A stretch of DNA of 64,000 nucleotides from Stentor coeruleus. Taxonomy: Eukaryota; Ciliophora; Heterotrichea; Heterotrichida; Stentoridae. Shown here one piece after another: positions 40,548-51,328 of this stretch; positions within the stretch are counted from its first letter, which is position 1; every line of letters begins with the position of its first letter. The notes below the pieces were generated by a model that made no database searches, had not been told where the DNA came from, and saw only the letters and a program-made list of their open reading frames with translations. The position numbers and the translations under genes were made by a program. The stretch lies in NCBI GenBank assembly GCA_001970955.1, contig MPUH01000058.1, positions 1-64,000 on the forward strand, in the 5' to 3' direction.

Positions 40548-42764
40548 ATGGATTGCAATCTAATGGAAGGTAAAAGCCAAGCTGTGAACATAAGATCGTC
40601 CTGGGACAAGCTTGAAAGTCTTATGAATACCCCAATTATCAGGAAAACCAACCGCGTCCAAATCTCTTCAAATCGAGCCAGTTTCTTAACCTCATCTGCT
40701 AGGAGAACTGCTAGTCTTACCATGACATCAGAGCCAAGATATAGCAGAAACAGTGATCATTCAAAAAATCCTAGTTATTCACATGCACATGATGACTCAA
40801 TAATTCTCAGAAGAAGTTTAACAATAAAAGAACAAAGAACTGAGATACCTTTAGAATCAATAAAAGCTTTATATTCAGCAAAATGCACAGATCTTCTAAG
40901 AGATATCAATAAAGAACAAGAAGAACTCTTTATTAAAAATTTTCAACAGTTCTGTTCATCAAGAATTTTAAATCTTAGTAGTATGAATTTGGCTGAAGCA
41001 TCAGCTAAGGTCATATCAGAAATATTGTCTAGTTGTAACTGTTTATCAAAAGTTAATATTGGGAAAAATCATTTTGGTAATAGAGGCTGTTTAGAAATAT
41101 GCACTAGTATAAAAAAAAACACTAGTATTATTGAGATTGTATTGAGTAATAATGATATAACGGCTACTGGGGCTACTGATATTGTTAAACAATTGATAAA
41201 TGACCATCTTATTAGTATTAATTTGTCGTCTGATGAGAATTTACATAAAAATACACTTGGAACTTGTGCGGGGATTGAAAAGTTGTTTATGCAGAAAACT
41301 TTGAATTTTCTTAATTTATCTGGGACAAAAATATCAGAACAGAATTTCGTTAAAATATCGAAGAGTATGATGAATAATGTGAGTTTGATTGTGTTGAACC
41401 TTTCGGGGAATAAATTTTTGACTAAAGCTTTTAAACAGTTTATTGAGAGTTTGATCAGTACTAAGATTGAAGAACTTTTTATAAGTAACTGTAGGATCAA
41501 AGATAAACACTACGAAAATCTCTCATATCTTCTCCGAGATATGCTCTCTTTAAAAAGACTCGATCTAAGCAATAATCTCTTTACCAATGAAGGTATCTCC
41601 AATATTTTCAAAGAAGTTCAATACAACACATGCTTAAAATTCCTCAACATCAGTAAAAGTCATTTATCCAAAGGTCTTCCTGAGAATTTCTACCAACTCT
41701 GCGTTGATAATCACACACTAACCGAACTAAACTTATCAAACTGTGACCTTCACAACAATCTTCATATCCTAATCGACTCCCTAACAAAAGCTGACACATT
41801 AAAAAAACTTGACCTTAGTTTCAATTCTATCAAAAACAAAGGTGCTGAATTCCTATCAAAAGGTTTATCTTTAAACAAATCCTTAATATCTCTAAACCTA
41901 AGTTTCAATAAAATCAAAAACAAAGGGGGTTGTTCATTAGCAAAAGCCTTACAAGAAAACAGTTTCCTCCAAGAACTTAATCTTAAAGAAAATGGAATAA
42001 AAAACAAAGCGGCTGAACTGCTAAATAATGTATGTAGGACAAATACAAAAATAACCAAACTTAATCTAAAACTCAATCCAATACATGTGAAATATACTCA
42101 AAGCATAAATCAAATACTAGAAAAAAGGCAGGAAAAACTAGCATGCAATAACATCCCGGTTTTGAAGAAAAAAATCGTCAGACTTCGCAAAGAAAAAGAT
42201 GAAAACAACAAAATTTTCAAGAAAATCGAGAAGAAAAATAAGGAACACAAAATTTACTTAGAAAAATTCGAACAAATGAACGATAAGTTGAGTAAACTTA
42301 AAGAAGAACAGAAAGCTAGTATGCGAACAGTTAAAAACCAACTTTTTGTTGTCCAAATCCAACATAGTACTAAAAAAGGTATGTATAACAATGTATGTAA
42401 AGAATTAACTGTAAGGAATATATAGGAACTTCAAAATAATAGTACACAAAAAACTAAGAAAATTGAAAAAGATATTGGCGATGTGGATAGTCATTTAATA
42501 TCATTAACAAATCATAGTATTTTTTATATAGAAAAAAAAATTGAACTTAAAGTACAAAAGATAAAAGGAGATTATGATGAACTTAAGGAACAATATAAGA
42601 CGCTTATTGAGTATAATGAGAGTTTACATAAGTCTTTACCTCAGCTTAAAAAGGAATTACAGCAACTTCAACATGAGCTGGATGTTGCTAAGCATAGTAA
42701 GACAAAAGCTCATTTTTTGATTAGTGAAAAAATACCTGCAGCTAAGAATGTTCGGGTGTTTTAA
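40548..42764 (+). CDS. Leucine-rich-repeat protein with C-terminal coiled coil
   Basis: A 15-nt intron at 42411-42425 joins the main frame to a 113-codon final exon, giving about 733 residues. Residues about 130-520 are ribonuclease-inhibitor-type leucine-rich repeats with LNLSxNxI-like units, for example KRLDLSNNLFTNEGI, KKLDLSFNSIKNKGAEFL and ISLNLSFNKIKNKGG. The N-terminus is Ser-rich and basic. From about residue 530 to near the end is a strong coiled coil (KKKIVRLRKEKDENNKIFKK) that runs across the splice junction. Ciliates have many LRR proteins of this type in cilia and cortex. It acts as a protein-interaction scaffold by family knowledge; its partners are unknown. Confidence 0.85.
42411..42425 (+). 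other. 15-nt intron in LRR gene
   Basis: GTAAGGAATATATAG begins GTA, has A at position 10 and ends TAG. Removal joins CKELT to ELQNN in the same frame and preserves the coiled coil. Retention gives an in-frame TAG. Confidence 0.9.
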
Positions 42765-43767
42765 ATGTGTAAATAACTAGATGAGGTTATATTTAATTTT
42801 GGATTTTATGGGTTAAAGATAAGGGTTTTGTTTGGGATGTTGGTAGAAGTGGTTGAGGAGAGGATTTTTTATGGGATTTTAATGTTTAAATAGGTTAGAG
42901 GGAATTTATTAGGGTAAAATATTGAAATGGTTTTGATTTTATCTAGAAATAACTTAGATTATTAATAATTTGTTATAATATACATTAAAAAAACTACTCT
43001 TTCTTTTATATGGAATCTGATGATTGTCCTTATTTATTATAGTATGTTAATATTACTAAAGTAATTTAGTTTTTATACTTTTAAGCTTATTCGAGTCTGA
43101 TCTTCTATAACTTCAATTATTATCAACTAAGAAGTAGCGAGTTCATATTTTCAAATAATTTACTATAGAAAAAATGAAAAACTAGAACAGAGAAAATGAT
43201 AAAATCGCAATTTATAGATACAAGATAGTAATTTTAGGAAGTAAAAACCGAAATAATGAGTTTGCTTTATTTAAAAAAAAATTAACTGTCAAAATTATAT
43301 AAATTTTAGGTTATAAAGCAGAACAAATACCTAAATTTGTTTTCTAATAAGAAAAATATCATAAAACCTAGAAGGAATAAACCATAAAAATAATATACTT
43401 ATTTTCAACTATTTTTATATAAAAAATCGCATATTTGATTAAACTAAGTTAATGCATACTAGAGTTATCAAAACAAATAAGATGCTGATTTTTATAAGAA
43501 AATAAACCATAAAGGAAAAAGCTCTAAATAAGCAAAACGCAAAGGATATAAAATTTTACCCAATATAAGAAAAATATTTGTATAATAAAATCATCTTATG
43601 TATAAACGCATAAAATAAGCTAGTCTAATAACCCTCCTTACCAATTTAATCATAACATATATCTTATCTAAATCCACTTTGCTCTAATTGTAGTTATTAA
43701 ATCTAACTTATATAAAGCATCCACAAAAATCGATTATTCAAAGCAAAATTTTTAATTTTTTTTAATC
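42765..43767. other. Intergenic region, strongly skewed, no gene seen
   Basis: From 42780 to 42960 the plus strand is G-rich and C-poor, the pattern of 3' flanks here. From about 43560 it is C-rich and nearly free of G, the pattern of 5' flanks. In between the sequence is AT-rich without an open frame. No repeat or RNA gene was recognised. Confidence 0.5.
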
Positions 43768-44046
43768 ATGTTTCAATTTCCCTCAACAAGTCAAAAGCAA
43801 ATCCAATATACCTACTCAAAACAAACTACATCATCATCAATCCACAAAAAACCCCTAAAACTCACAATATCATTATCAAATAAAAATCCTAAAAAACTCC
43901 CAAATCAAAACCTAAACCAAAAAATAAAAAGTCTAAAATCCATAAAAAAACCCACCTTAAAACTTATCATCCAAGTAAAAAAACTTAATTTAAATCCATA
44001 TATCTTAACTCTAGCTTATTTTATACCTGACACATTTACTAAATAA
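43768..44046 (+). CDS. Possible small basic protein in a G-free leader
   Basis: A 92-codon frame begins MFQFPSTSQKQIQYTY and is rich in Lys, Asn, Leu, Ser and Pro. It lies in DNA almost lacking G, so TAA is effectively the only stop that could occur, and openness over this length is only moderate evidence. It ends 20 nt before the ATG of the next plus-strand gene. It could be a real small protein or the long G-poor leader of that gene. I see no family. Confidence 0.35.
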   Translation: MFQFPSTSQKQIQYTYSKQTTSSSIHKKPLKLTISLSNKNPKKLPNQNLNQKIKSLKSIKKPTLKLIIQVKKLNLNPYILTLAYFIPDTFTK

Positions 44047-44066
44047 TTAGAATAATAATCATTAAA

Positions 44067-44252
44067 ATGGGGTGTTGTATAAATCATAACAAAAGCAAAA
44101 TCACAAAAAGCACAGCAATCGAAATCATCGATATAGAAGACTTCAATAATAACTGCTCAAACATAGATGTGGCGAAATTTAGAGAGAACGGCCAAGAAAT
44201 CAAAGTCCACTTTAGGATTTTAGGATCAAAAGCACATACTCAAGCAACATAA
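44067..44252 (+). CDS. Small protein with MGCC lipidation signature
   Basis: The 61-residue protein starts MGCCINHNKSK. Gly2 followed by Cys3 and Cys4 is a classic N-myristoylation plus double palmitoylation signal, which would hold it on membranes. The rest is polar, with EIIDIEDFNNNC in the middle and a possible strand EIKVHFRILG. No fold can be named at this length. Start context AAAATGG fits other genes. It may be a membrane-bound adaptor. The short length keeps the confidence moderate. Confidence 0.5.
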   Translation: MGCCINHNKSKITKSTAIEIIDIEDFNNNCSNIDVAKFRENGQEIKVHFRILGSKAHTQAT

Positions 44253-46005
44253 AAAACGTATAATTTAATTATAAATATTTTCTTGTAATAAGATTTTACT
44301 TATATTTTTATTTCTTATATGATTAAAGTAGAAATACAAGGAAATTTCTTATGTGTGAAATTGTTTAGTATATATTTAGAGTGTTTATGATATATTTAAA
44401 TATATTACTTAAGATTGTATATATATATATTTGATATTAAGCTTGAGTATATTTATATATGGATAAATTAAAATGAAAAATATTAGGAAAGTTTAATGAG
44501 GAATAAGGTTGAATTTGTAACTGAGATGATAATAGATAGAAATTTTACGGTTTATATGATAGTTTAATTATATTATAAATAGTAAAGATAGGGTTAAAAT
44601 ATACAGAGTTTGTTTAGAATATGAGGTTGTTGGGAAGGGTTGATAGGTTTTAGATATTTAATAAAATTTTTGTGGTGAAATTTTACAGAATTTCAGGTTG
44701 GGGTTTAGGTTTAGAGATTAAAGGTTATGATAATGATATTGGACATATAGAGAGGATTTTATTGGTTTTTGATTTTTTTGCGAGAAATTTGTCAAAAGTA
44801 ATTTTTTTTTTGGGATGTTGAAATGTTAGAGATTAAGATAGGGTGTTAAAAATTGTAATTAATTTTTTTGAATTAGTTTGAAGGAAATAAGGATTTATGA
44901 AGATTTAATGCTATGGCTAAATTGATTTTTGAAATTATTGGGTTTAGATTAGGTTTTTGGGGTAGATATAGTAAAATCATGGTGATTTACTTTGATTAAA
45001 TAAGAAATGCTAACTTTATGGCTAGTAAAATAATATATAAAATTCCCATATTATGTTTGATAAACAGTTTTTAGAATTTAGATAAGAATGTGAGACTATT
45101 AGTTATAGTAAAACATTAGCATTTAGACAAGTTTTATTATTATAATTAAATTATATTTGAGTAAGTTTTCCATGATAATTAAAAAATATTTCTTTGCATC
45201 AATCCTCTAATTTTTACATTTTCATATCTATAATTTCACCTTAATATCAACTTATATAGATAATTAAAATCATCTAAATTTCTACCTTCAATCTTTATTC
45301 TTTTAATTAAATTCGTAATAATTTCAATCCTAAGTATCAGCCTGGGCAACTTATAAAATCTTATCCTCTGAATAATTTCTGGATATCCCACTCTTCCTAT
45401 TTTCCTTTGTCACCAACCATATCTTTAGTTAGATTTTCCTAATTTACTGCTAGAACCAATTTTTCTGACATATAATCATCTCAGTTTCTTTTAATCTTCT
45501 AAAAATATACCGATAAACTTAGGTTCTGATGTATGAAACAATCAGTATAATATTTTTTAAGTTTAATCATATTAACCAAAATTTTATAATCATTAATATA
45601 AGCTATATAAAATTTATATATTTTTAAGAGAGGGATATTAAGACTAAAAGACATTGATCATATTCTTAATTTTCAAAATCCTTTTTATAAAATCCAAATG
45701 TGTTGGAAATAATAAATATTCAATGTTTTTATTAGGAATTTGTATTAACAGAGATTTAGTTTTGTCTGAATAGAAAGTTTTATGTTTAGTTTGAAGGAGA
45801 AGATATTAAATGTATATAGGGCTTTGGATGATGGGCTTGAGAAGAATAATACAAAATTTGTGTTTTTTTAGGCCAAATACGATGGATATTGTTAGCTTTG
45901 ATTATGATTTTACATAGTTTTTAGGTTTAAATATCGATAAATACTATAAATTTTTAATTGTTGGCGAATATCTTTGAAAATTTCTTTGAGTATAAAGCAT
46001 ATACA
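44253..46005. other. Long intergenic region, no supported gene
   Basis: Bases 44300-45000 are strongly G-rich and C-poor on the plus strand, and 45180-45600 the reverse. A run of TA/AT lies near 44418-44432. Minus-strand stretches near 45200-45480 translate into peptide-like text in more than one frame, for example NLTKDMVGDKGK, each with stops. Because purine-rich DNA gives such text easily, I do not call a gene. Confidence 0.4.
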
Positions 46006-46443
46006 CTAAATTTTTTTATATAAACTAGAAAAGTCATCGAAATTGACAGAATCTTTCCCATGGCTTGCAAATTGGATTAAGTGTCTTACATCTTCTTCAG
46101 TCAAAATTTCCCCAAGACAATAAAATGCGTATTTCAGTTCGTCGGTTGTTATTGCGTTATCACCTTTGCGATCTAAAGTATGAAAAATCTGCTTACACAA
46201 GGCTTCTTCATCTTCTTTTGTTATCATTTTATCCATAATCTGTTTGAACTCAGAGTATTGGATTTTCCCATCTTGGTTTGTATCGATTTTCTCTATAAGC
46301 TGCTGAATTTCTTCTTGAGGAATATTCATTCCTTGAGTCAAAATAAACCTTTCCAATTCTCTTATATCAATAGCCCCATCATGGTCTCTATCTAACAAAT
46401 CAAAAGTATTTTTAATAGTCTGTTCCTTATCTTCATCTTCCAT
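46006..46443 (-). CDS. Calmodulin/centrin-like EF-hand protein
   Basis: The 145-residue protein starting MEDEDKEQ has four EF-hand positions. The first (DRDHDGAIDIRE) and second (DTNQDGKIQYSE) are good calcium loops. The third (DRKGDNAITTDE) keeps most ligands. The fourth (near SHGKDSVNFDDF) has lost the first Asp and is probably silent. Length and spacing fit the calmodulin/centrin superfamily, but the loops are too diverged to call it calmodulin. An ATG 18 nt upstream (46461) would add only MIIIIR from leader-like AT sequence, so 46443 is preferred. It is likely a calcium sensor for cortical or contractile structures, inferred from Stentor biology. Confidence 0.85.
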   Translation of the reverse strand: MEDEDKEQTIKNTFDLLDRDHDGAIDIRELERFILTQGMNIPQEEIQQLIEKIDTNQDGKIQYSEFKQIMDKMITKEDEEALCKQIFHTLDRKGDNAITTDELKYAFYCLGEILTEEDVRHLIQFASHGKDSVNFDDFSSLYKKI

Positions 46444-46461
46444 TCTTATTATAATAATCAT

Positions 46462-46554
46462 TATTTTCCCATAATAATCCTACACTATTGTATCAAAAAT
46501 CTTACTATCTTATTTTATTTGGTTTAAAAATATTCATATTAATAAACTAATAAT
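46462..46554. promoter_or_regulatory. Compact divergent promoter
   Basis: Only about 110 bases separate the EF-hand start (46443) from the ankyrin gene start (46555) on the other strand, so both promoters must fit here. No motif is evident in the AT-rich sequence. Confidence 0.4.
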
Positions 46555-47229
46555 ATGAGTGATCTATCAAGAACGTATGGCTCTTTGAAACAAGTTGTAG
46601 AAAAGCCTAAAAATAAAGCTCTAAAAAATTGGAAACTAGTTTCAAACATCATAAGGGCTTCAAACTCTTTTAAATCTCAAGAAGTTGTAATTGTGGATAA
46701 TGTTGATCAATTCATGAATGATTTAAGTGTCAACTGTCCTAAGACCGAATATAAGAAAAGTAATACCCTTACAGCATCAGCTATAGAAAATCATAAAGCT
46801 ACAGATTTACTGTTTTTTTATATTAGAAGATCTTCTGATAATGATATAAAAGCGATAAAGTCTCTTATTGATAGACATCCTTTGAAATATATCAGAAGCA
46901 ATAATGATCCTAATTCATTTGTCAATAAATCTGATGTACATGGCATTAGACCTTTATATGAAGCTGCAAGAAATGGATACTCAGAAACTGTTCAATTGCT
47001 TTTGGATAATGGTGCTGATCCTCATTTGGATTCAAATGGGGAAAGTGCTTTACAAGTAGCATGTAGGTGGAATCATATTGTGGTGGTAAAATGCTTAATG
47101 AATCATACAAGTTGGAGTAAAAAAGATATCAAACTCTCGATGAAAGATACGAAAAATCCTGTGATTATTGATTATCTTAAAGGATACATTAGTTCTTCTT
47201 CATTTTGGTGTGGCTGCTCAAGAGGGTGA
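46555..47229 (+). CDS. Ankyrin-repeat protein with Cys-rich end
   Basis: The 224-residue protein has a basic N-terminus and a polar linker. Ankyrin repeats follow at about residues 120-185 (GIRPLYEAARNGYSETVQLL, NGESALQVACRWNHIVVVKC). The end is SSSFWCGCSRG. It stops at TGA, one of the clearest pieces of evidence that TGA is a stop in this genome. Ankyrin repeats bind other proteins. The small repeat number suggests a single partner interface. The divergent EF-hand gene next door could be its partner, but that is only a positional guess. Confidence 0.8.
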   Translation: MSDLSRTYGSLKQVVEKPKNKALKNWKLVSNIIRASNSFKSQEVVIVDNVDQFMNDLSVNCPKTEYKKSNTLTASAIENHKATDLLFFYIRRSSDNDIKAIKSLIDRHPLKYIRSNNDPNSFVNKSDVHGIRPLYEAARNGYSETVQLLLDNGADPHLDSNGESALQVACRWNHIVVVKCLMNHTSWSKKDIKLSMKDTKNPVIIDYLKGYISSSSFWCGCSRG

Positions 47230-47804
47230 TATAAATTTTTTAAATTATGATCATTTTAAGGGTATTTTTGTTGTGAAAAGCATATAGGATGATGATTTAG
47301 TTAAGGGGTTTTTGTTGGATTTAAAATAATTGGATTTATGGAAGGAAATTTAACTGAAATTTTGGATATTTATATGAGGGTTATTGTTAAGGATGCTAGG
47401 ATTGATAATTTTAAGTGTTATAGACTATGATAAATTATTGGTTTTATTTGAAAAATCAAGTTTTTTATGATTATTTTGTATACTTAGAAGCTTTTTATTA
47501 TATACAAAAAATAAGAGTATTGTGCAGATTTTTGCCCCAAAAATCAACAAGAATATTTATTATAAATAAAATTGTTATTTTATCTTTGAATTCATAAAAA
47601 CATTAATTTTATACTACTTTAAACCTTAAACTAGTTTTTCATTCTATTTAAACCTAAAAGCTATAAATATTAAAACTTTAAATTTTAATCCTAAACAAAA
47701 ATGCAAATTTTCTTTTTAAATGCAATTTATATTAGGAAATCCCAAAGTAGAATAAAATTATGATAAGTTTTAAAATACACTAAAATCCTATGTAAAAATC
47801 CATA
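47230..47804. other. Intergenic region between convergent genes
   Basis: This is the 3' flank of the ankyrin gene (G-rich to about 47450), then C-rich sequence that is the 3' flank of the minus-strand kinase. The switch lies near 47480. I found no gene, repeat or RNA. Confidence 0.5.
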
Positions 47805-49166
47805 TTACTCTAATATTAAGTTATTATCATACTCAAATTCATTATCCGATATAATCCAAGGATGAGCCAAAGCTTGTGAAGCAGTGATTCTATGTTCAGG
47901 GTTCCATTTAAGGCATTCTTCAACAAAATTAATAATCTCTATATCAAATCCTTGAAGAACATTGCATAAAGTGTTAATATTTGGCCTTATTTTAATCTTA
48001 AACCTCCCTTGTCTATCCAAAAACATATTACACCTTCTACCTTTCTTAACAAAACTTTTCTCAGGATACCCAAGAGTTTCTAAAAACATTTTATACAATT
48101 CCTGCTCATTCCTAGCTGTAAACAAACTTTTCCCAGTTAGCATTTCTACAGTTATACACCCTAAAGACCATAAATCAATAGCAGTTGTATAGTCAATATC
48201 AAAAACTATCTCAGGTGCTCTGTAGTTTCTATTTTGAACATATTCCATAAATTTCTTACTTTCCTTACATGATAATCCAAAATCTATAATTCTTATTGAA
48301 TCTTTATTTTCATCTTTTAACATAATATTATCAGGTTTTATATCACAATGGATAATCTTAAGTCTATGCATAACTTCAAGAGCTTTTAAGATTTGTTTGA
48401 TTATGCTTTTAACAGATTTTACTTGAAGGCCTTGACTTATGTTTTTTTCTATAACTTGGAATAAATTTAGGCTTAAAAGCTCAAATACAAGACAAAGATG
48501 GTTTTTGTAAACAAAATGGTCGAAAAGCTTGACAATGAGTTTTTGTGAAGTTTCTATTGAAGATTGGGATATTTCTTGTAAGAATGAAATTTCTTTATAA
48601 CCTGATTCTTTATAAGCTTTTTTATTTCTGATGATTTTTACGGCTACGTTTATGTTGTTTTTGTGGTCGAAGCATTTGAAGACTTCACCAAATGCCCCTT
48701 TACCTAGAGTTTCAAGAATCTCATATCGATAAGCTAGTGAGTCGCCTATAAAGCCTTTATAATAATTTTCATCATCATCAATTATGCTATCTTCAGATTC
48801 GATGAATGTTTTTTTTGTATAATAGATTTCATTTTTTGTTGGAGTTTCGCTAATGTTTTGCTTTTTGTATTTATAAGACTCTTTTGTGCTTATGGTAGAA
48901 ATATCTGTTGTTGTATTTTTCAATAATATGTTTTGTTTGTTGTTTGGGTAGGGATGGTTTTTGATATTTTTGGTAATGGATAATTGTCCTGGTGAAAGAT
49001 TCTCTGGTGGTTGGAATTTTGTGTTTGACATCTGAAAACTTGAAATTTTAGGCTTTCTCCTCACTAATGGCATTAAGATTGAACTAGAAGTTTCATTCTG
49101 TTTAACTTCAGATAAATCTGCATACAATTTTGCTATCATAAATTTCAATGTTTGGCTTCTTTGCAT
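47805..49166 (-). CDS. DYRK-family protein kinase, copy 1
   Basis: The 453-residue protein has a polar N-terminal 145 residues and then a full kinase domain: LGKGAFGEVFKC, VAVKII lysine, HCDIKPDN catalytic loop, DFG, and YVQNRNYRAPE. The Cys in HCD, and the activation-loop Tyr placed as in the DYRK Y-x-Y with Q-x-R-x-YRAPE after it, mark the DYRK/CMGC group, which autophosphorylates that Tyr. The segment GRRCNMFLDRQGRFK lies near the end of the C-lobe. It is closely related to the gene at 49925-51328 on the same strand, including the shared start pattern TLKFMI and the closing HPWI. Both are presumably active. Confidence 0.9.
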   Translation of the reverse strand: MQRSQTLKFMIAKLYADLSEVKQNETSSSILMPLVRRKPKISSFQMSNTKFQPPENLSPGQLSITKNIKNHPYPNNKQNILLKNTTTDISTISTKESYKYKKQNISETPTKNEIYYTKKTFIESEDSIIDDDENYYKGFIGDSLAYRYEILETLGKGAFGEVFKCFDHKNNINVAVKIIRNKKAYKESGYKEISFLQEISQSSIETSQKLIVKLFDHFVYKNHLCLVFELLSLNLFQVIEKNISQGLQVKSVKSIIKQILKALEVMHRLKIIHCDIKPDNIMLKDENKDSIRIIDFGLSCKESKKFMEYVQNRNYRAPEIVFDIDYTTAIDLWSLGCITVEMLTGKSLFTARNEQELYKMFLETLGYPEKSFVKKGRRCNMFLDRQGRFKIKIRPNINTLCNVLQGFDIEIINFVEECLKWNPEHRITASQALAHPWIISDNEFEYDNNLILE

Positions 49167-49924
49167 TATGTTGTAAATTATAATTCATTTAGGTATAATC
49201 ATTATACAATGCATATTATGGTATATATTGAACGAAAAAATCCGTTTTTCCGTAGTATTTTTAACTTAAAAATATTTTTAGGATAAATATTATATAATTA
49301 TAACAATTTATAATTTTCATAACCATAAAACTCAGTCAGCTCATTGCCAACAGGAAAATTTCACCATAGAAATCGATTTATAAGGAAAACTAATTCTAAA
49401 TATTAATAATCTCCCTTAGAATACTATAAAAAAATCTACTTTTCTCAGTGGCCTTATTTGAAATACAGAGCTAAACTAGAGAATTTATAAATATTAACTA
49501 ATAATGCTTACAATAATTCTATAAGTGTATTGAAATTATATATTTTTAACCCTGAAACCATAGAGAAACTAGCTAAATATAGAAACATAGCTTGGCTTAA
49601 ACATAAATTTTATAATACACACTAAATAACTTAATAGATATTTATTCTAGCATTTTCATAATAAAATTATAAATACCAATCTACTCTATTCCAGCATTTA
49701 CAATTATATTCTCTTCTCCATAAATCTTCCTTTGCACAATTATTAACTACACTTTTCTTCCAATATTTCATATAAAAACCCTTCACCAGTTTATCAAACT
49801 CAAAAACTCAAAAAATTTCTTCAAAACCTTACCAAATCATCATCATCTCAAATAAAAAACTCTACTTCTAAGCCTTTATTCTACCAAAAAATCATATATA
49901 AAAACTATTACCTTATAATAAATC
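49167..49924. other. Spacer between tandem kinase genes
   Basis: This holds the 5' flank of the first kinase and the 3' flank of the second, both on the minus strand. 49640-49924 is C-rich on the plus strand, the expected 3' pattern. I see no gene or repeat. Confidence 0.5.
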
Positions 49925-51328
49925 TTAAAACAAAACAATACTATCACATTCGTCAATATCCACATTCGAAATCCAAGGATGGGCCAAAGCTTGATCCGCA
50001 GTCATTCTTTGTTCAGGTTGCCACTTCAAACAAGCTTCAACAAAGCTTTTAGTATCATTATCAAAATCCTGTAAAACTGTATTTAATGATTTTGAATTAG
50101 GGACAGTTTTTACCTTGAGTTTTCCCTGTCGATCCATAAAAATATGATTTCTTCTACCTTTTCTAACAAAATTCCTATCAGGCAACCCACAAGTTTCAAC
50201 GATCATTTTAAATAATTCCTGTTCATTTTTGGCAAAAAATAAAATTTGACCTGTTAGAAGTTCAGCTGTTATACATCCTAAAGACCATATATCGATACTT
50301 TTCCCATAATCGATATCTAAAACAATTTCAGGGGCTCGGTAGTATAAATTTTGCAGGTATTCTTGAACTTTTTTGCTTTCTTTGCAGGCTGAGCCAAAGT
50401 CTATGAGTTTTATTCGCCCTTTATTTTTTTCTTTTAGTAATACGTTGTTTAGCTTTAAATCACAGTGAATTATGTGTAGAGAGTGGATTGTTTTGAGAGC
50501 TGTTAAGAGTTGCTTGATTATGATTTTCACTGATTTTATTGGAAGTCCTTGGTATCTGTTTTTTTCTAAGGCTTGTAATAAACTCATATTCAAAAGCTCG
50601 AATGTTATGCATAAGTGTCCACAAAATTCAAAATGATCAATCATCTGTACTATAAATTCTCCATTCTCTTTTGCATTCTTACTAAGTTCTTGTAATATTT
50701 CAAGTTCTTCTTGGGCTAATTTGCATTGTGACGGTATATTTCTAATAATTTTAATTGCCACACACTTATTTATTTTATGGTCCAAGCACTTAAACACTTC
50801 TCCAAAAGTTCCTTTCCCTAAAGTTTCTAGAATTTCATACCTAAAAGCAATATGATCTCCGCAAAAGCCTTTAAAATACCCTTTTTCATCATCGTAATTT
50901 TCCACCAACGAATTTTCAGTTAATTTCCGGGAGCATAAATCTTCAACCATAGCAGTAACTTTTCCAGTAAAGTAAATTTCATTATTATTTTCTAAGGTTT
51001 TTTTGCTTTCCTCCGAAGAATTTTTACTTAGATTAACAGATGAGTTTAACCCTTCAATCGTTTTGTTCGTCCAAGACTTGCTGAGTTTTTTATAAATATA
51101 CGCTTGGTTTTTAACTTTACTTTCTACTTCAATTTCATCAGAATTTCGTAAAAAAGTCTGTTCGGATGGAGGTAAATATCTGGCCACAGCATTTTTAAAC
51201 CCTTTTGGTACTATTTTTCCACATTTAGAAGAGGAAGTTGAACTGTCTGATGTATTTGATTGACCTCCAGGAGATATATCAGCTTGTAATTTGTGTATCA
51301 TGAACTTCAATGTGTTACTTTTAAGCAT
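49925..51328 (-). CDS. DYRK-family protein kinase, copy 2
   Basis: The 467-residue protein parallels the neighbouring kinase: a Ser-rich N-terminal region beginning MLKSNTLKFMIHKLQAD, then LGKGTFGEVFKC, VAIKII lysine, HCDLKLNN loop, DFGSAC, and YLQNLYYRAPE with the DYRK-style Tyr. The catalytic loop has Leu-Asn where Pro-Glu or Pro-Asp is usual, but keeps the catalytic Asp, Lys and Asn. GRRNHIFMDRQGKLK matches the C-lobe segment of copy 1. The two genes are a tandem duplication that has diverged considerably. DYRKs act in cell-cycle and cytoskeletal control. Confidence 0.9.
   Translation of the reverse strand: MLKSNTLKFMIHKLQADISPGGQSNTSDSSTSSSKCGKIVPKGFKNAVARYLPPSEQTFLRNSDEIEVESKVKNQAYIYKKLSKSWTNKTIEGLNSSVNLSKNSSEESKKTLENNNEIYFTGKVTAMVEDLCSRKLTENSLVENYDDEKGYFKGFCGDHIAFRYEILETLGKGTFGEVFKCLDHKINKCVAIKIIRNIPSQCKLAQEELEILQELSKNAKENGEFIVQMIDHFEFCGHLCITFELLNMSLLQALEKNRYQGLPIKSVKIIIKQLLTALKTIHSLHIIHCDLKLNNVLLKEKNKGRIKLIDFGSACKESKKVQEYLQNLYYRAPEIVLDIDYGKSIDIWSLGCITAELLTGQILFFAKNEQELFKMIVETCGLPDRNFVRKGRRNHIFMDRQGKLKVKTVPNSKSLNTVLQDFDNDTKSFVEACLKWQPEQRMTADQALAHPWISNVDIDECDSIVLF

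Noticed and set aside
45334-45347. CAGCCTGGGCAAC, similar to part of a human Alu
   Set aside because: Only about 13 bases match, and the flanks are ordinary AT-rich DNA, so chance is enough.
45200-45480. Minus-strand peptide-like stretch with TAG/TAA
   Set aside because: Two different frames look equally peptide-like because the strand is purine-rich, so it is not good evidence of coding or of a changed code.
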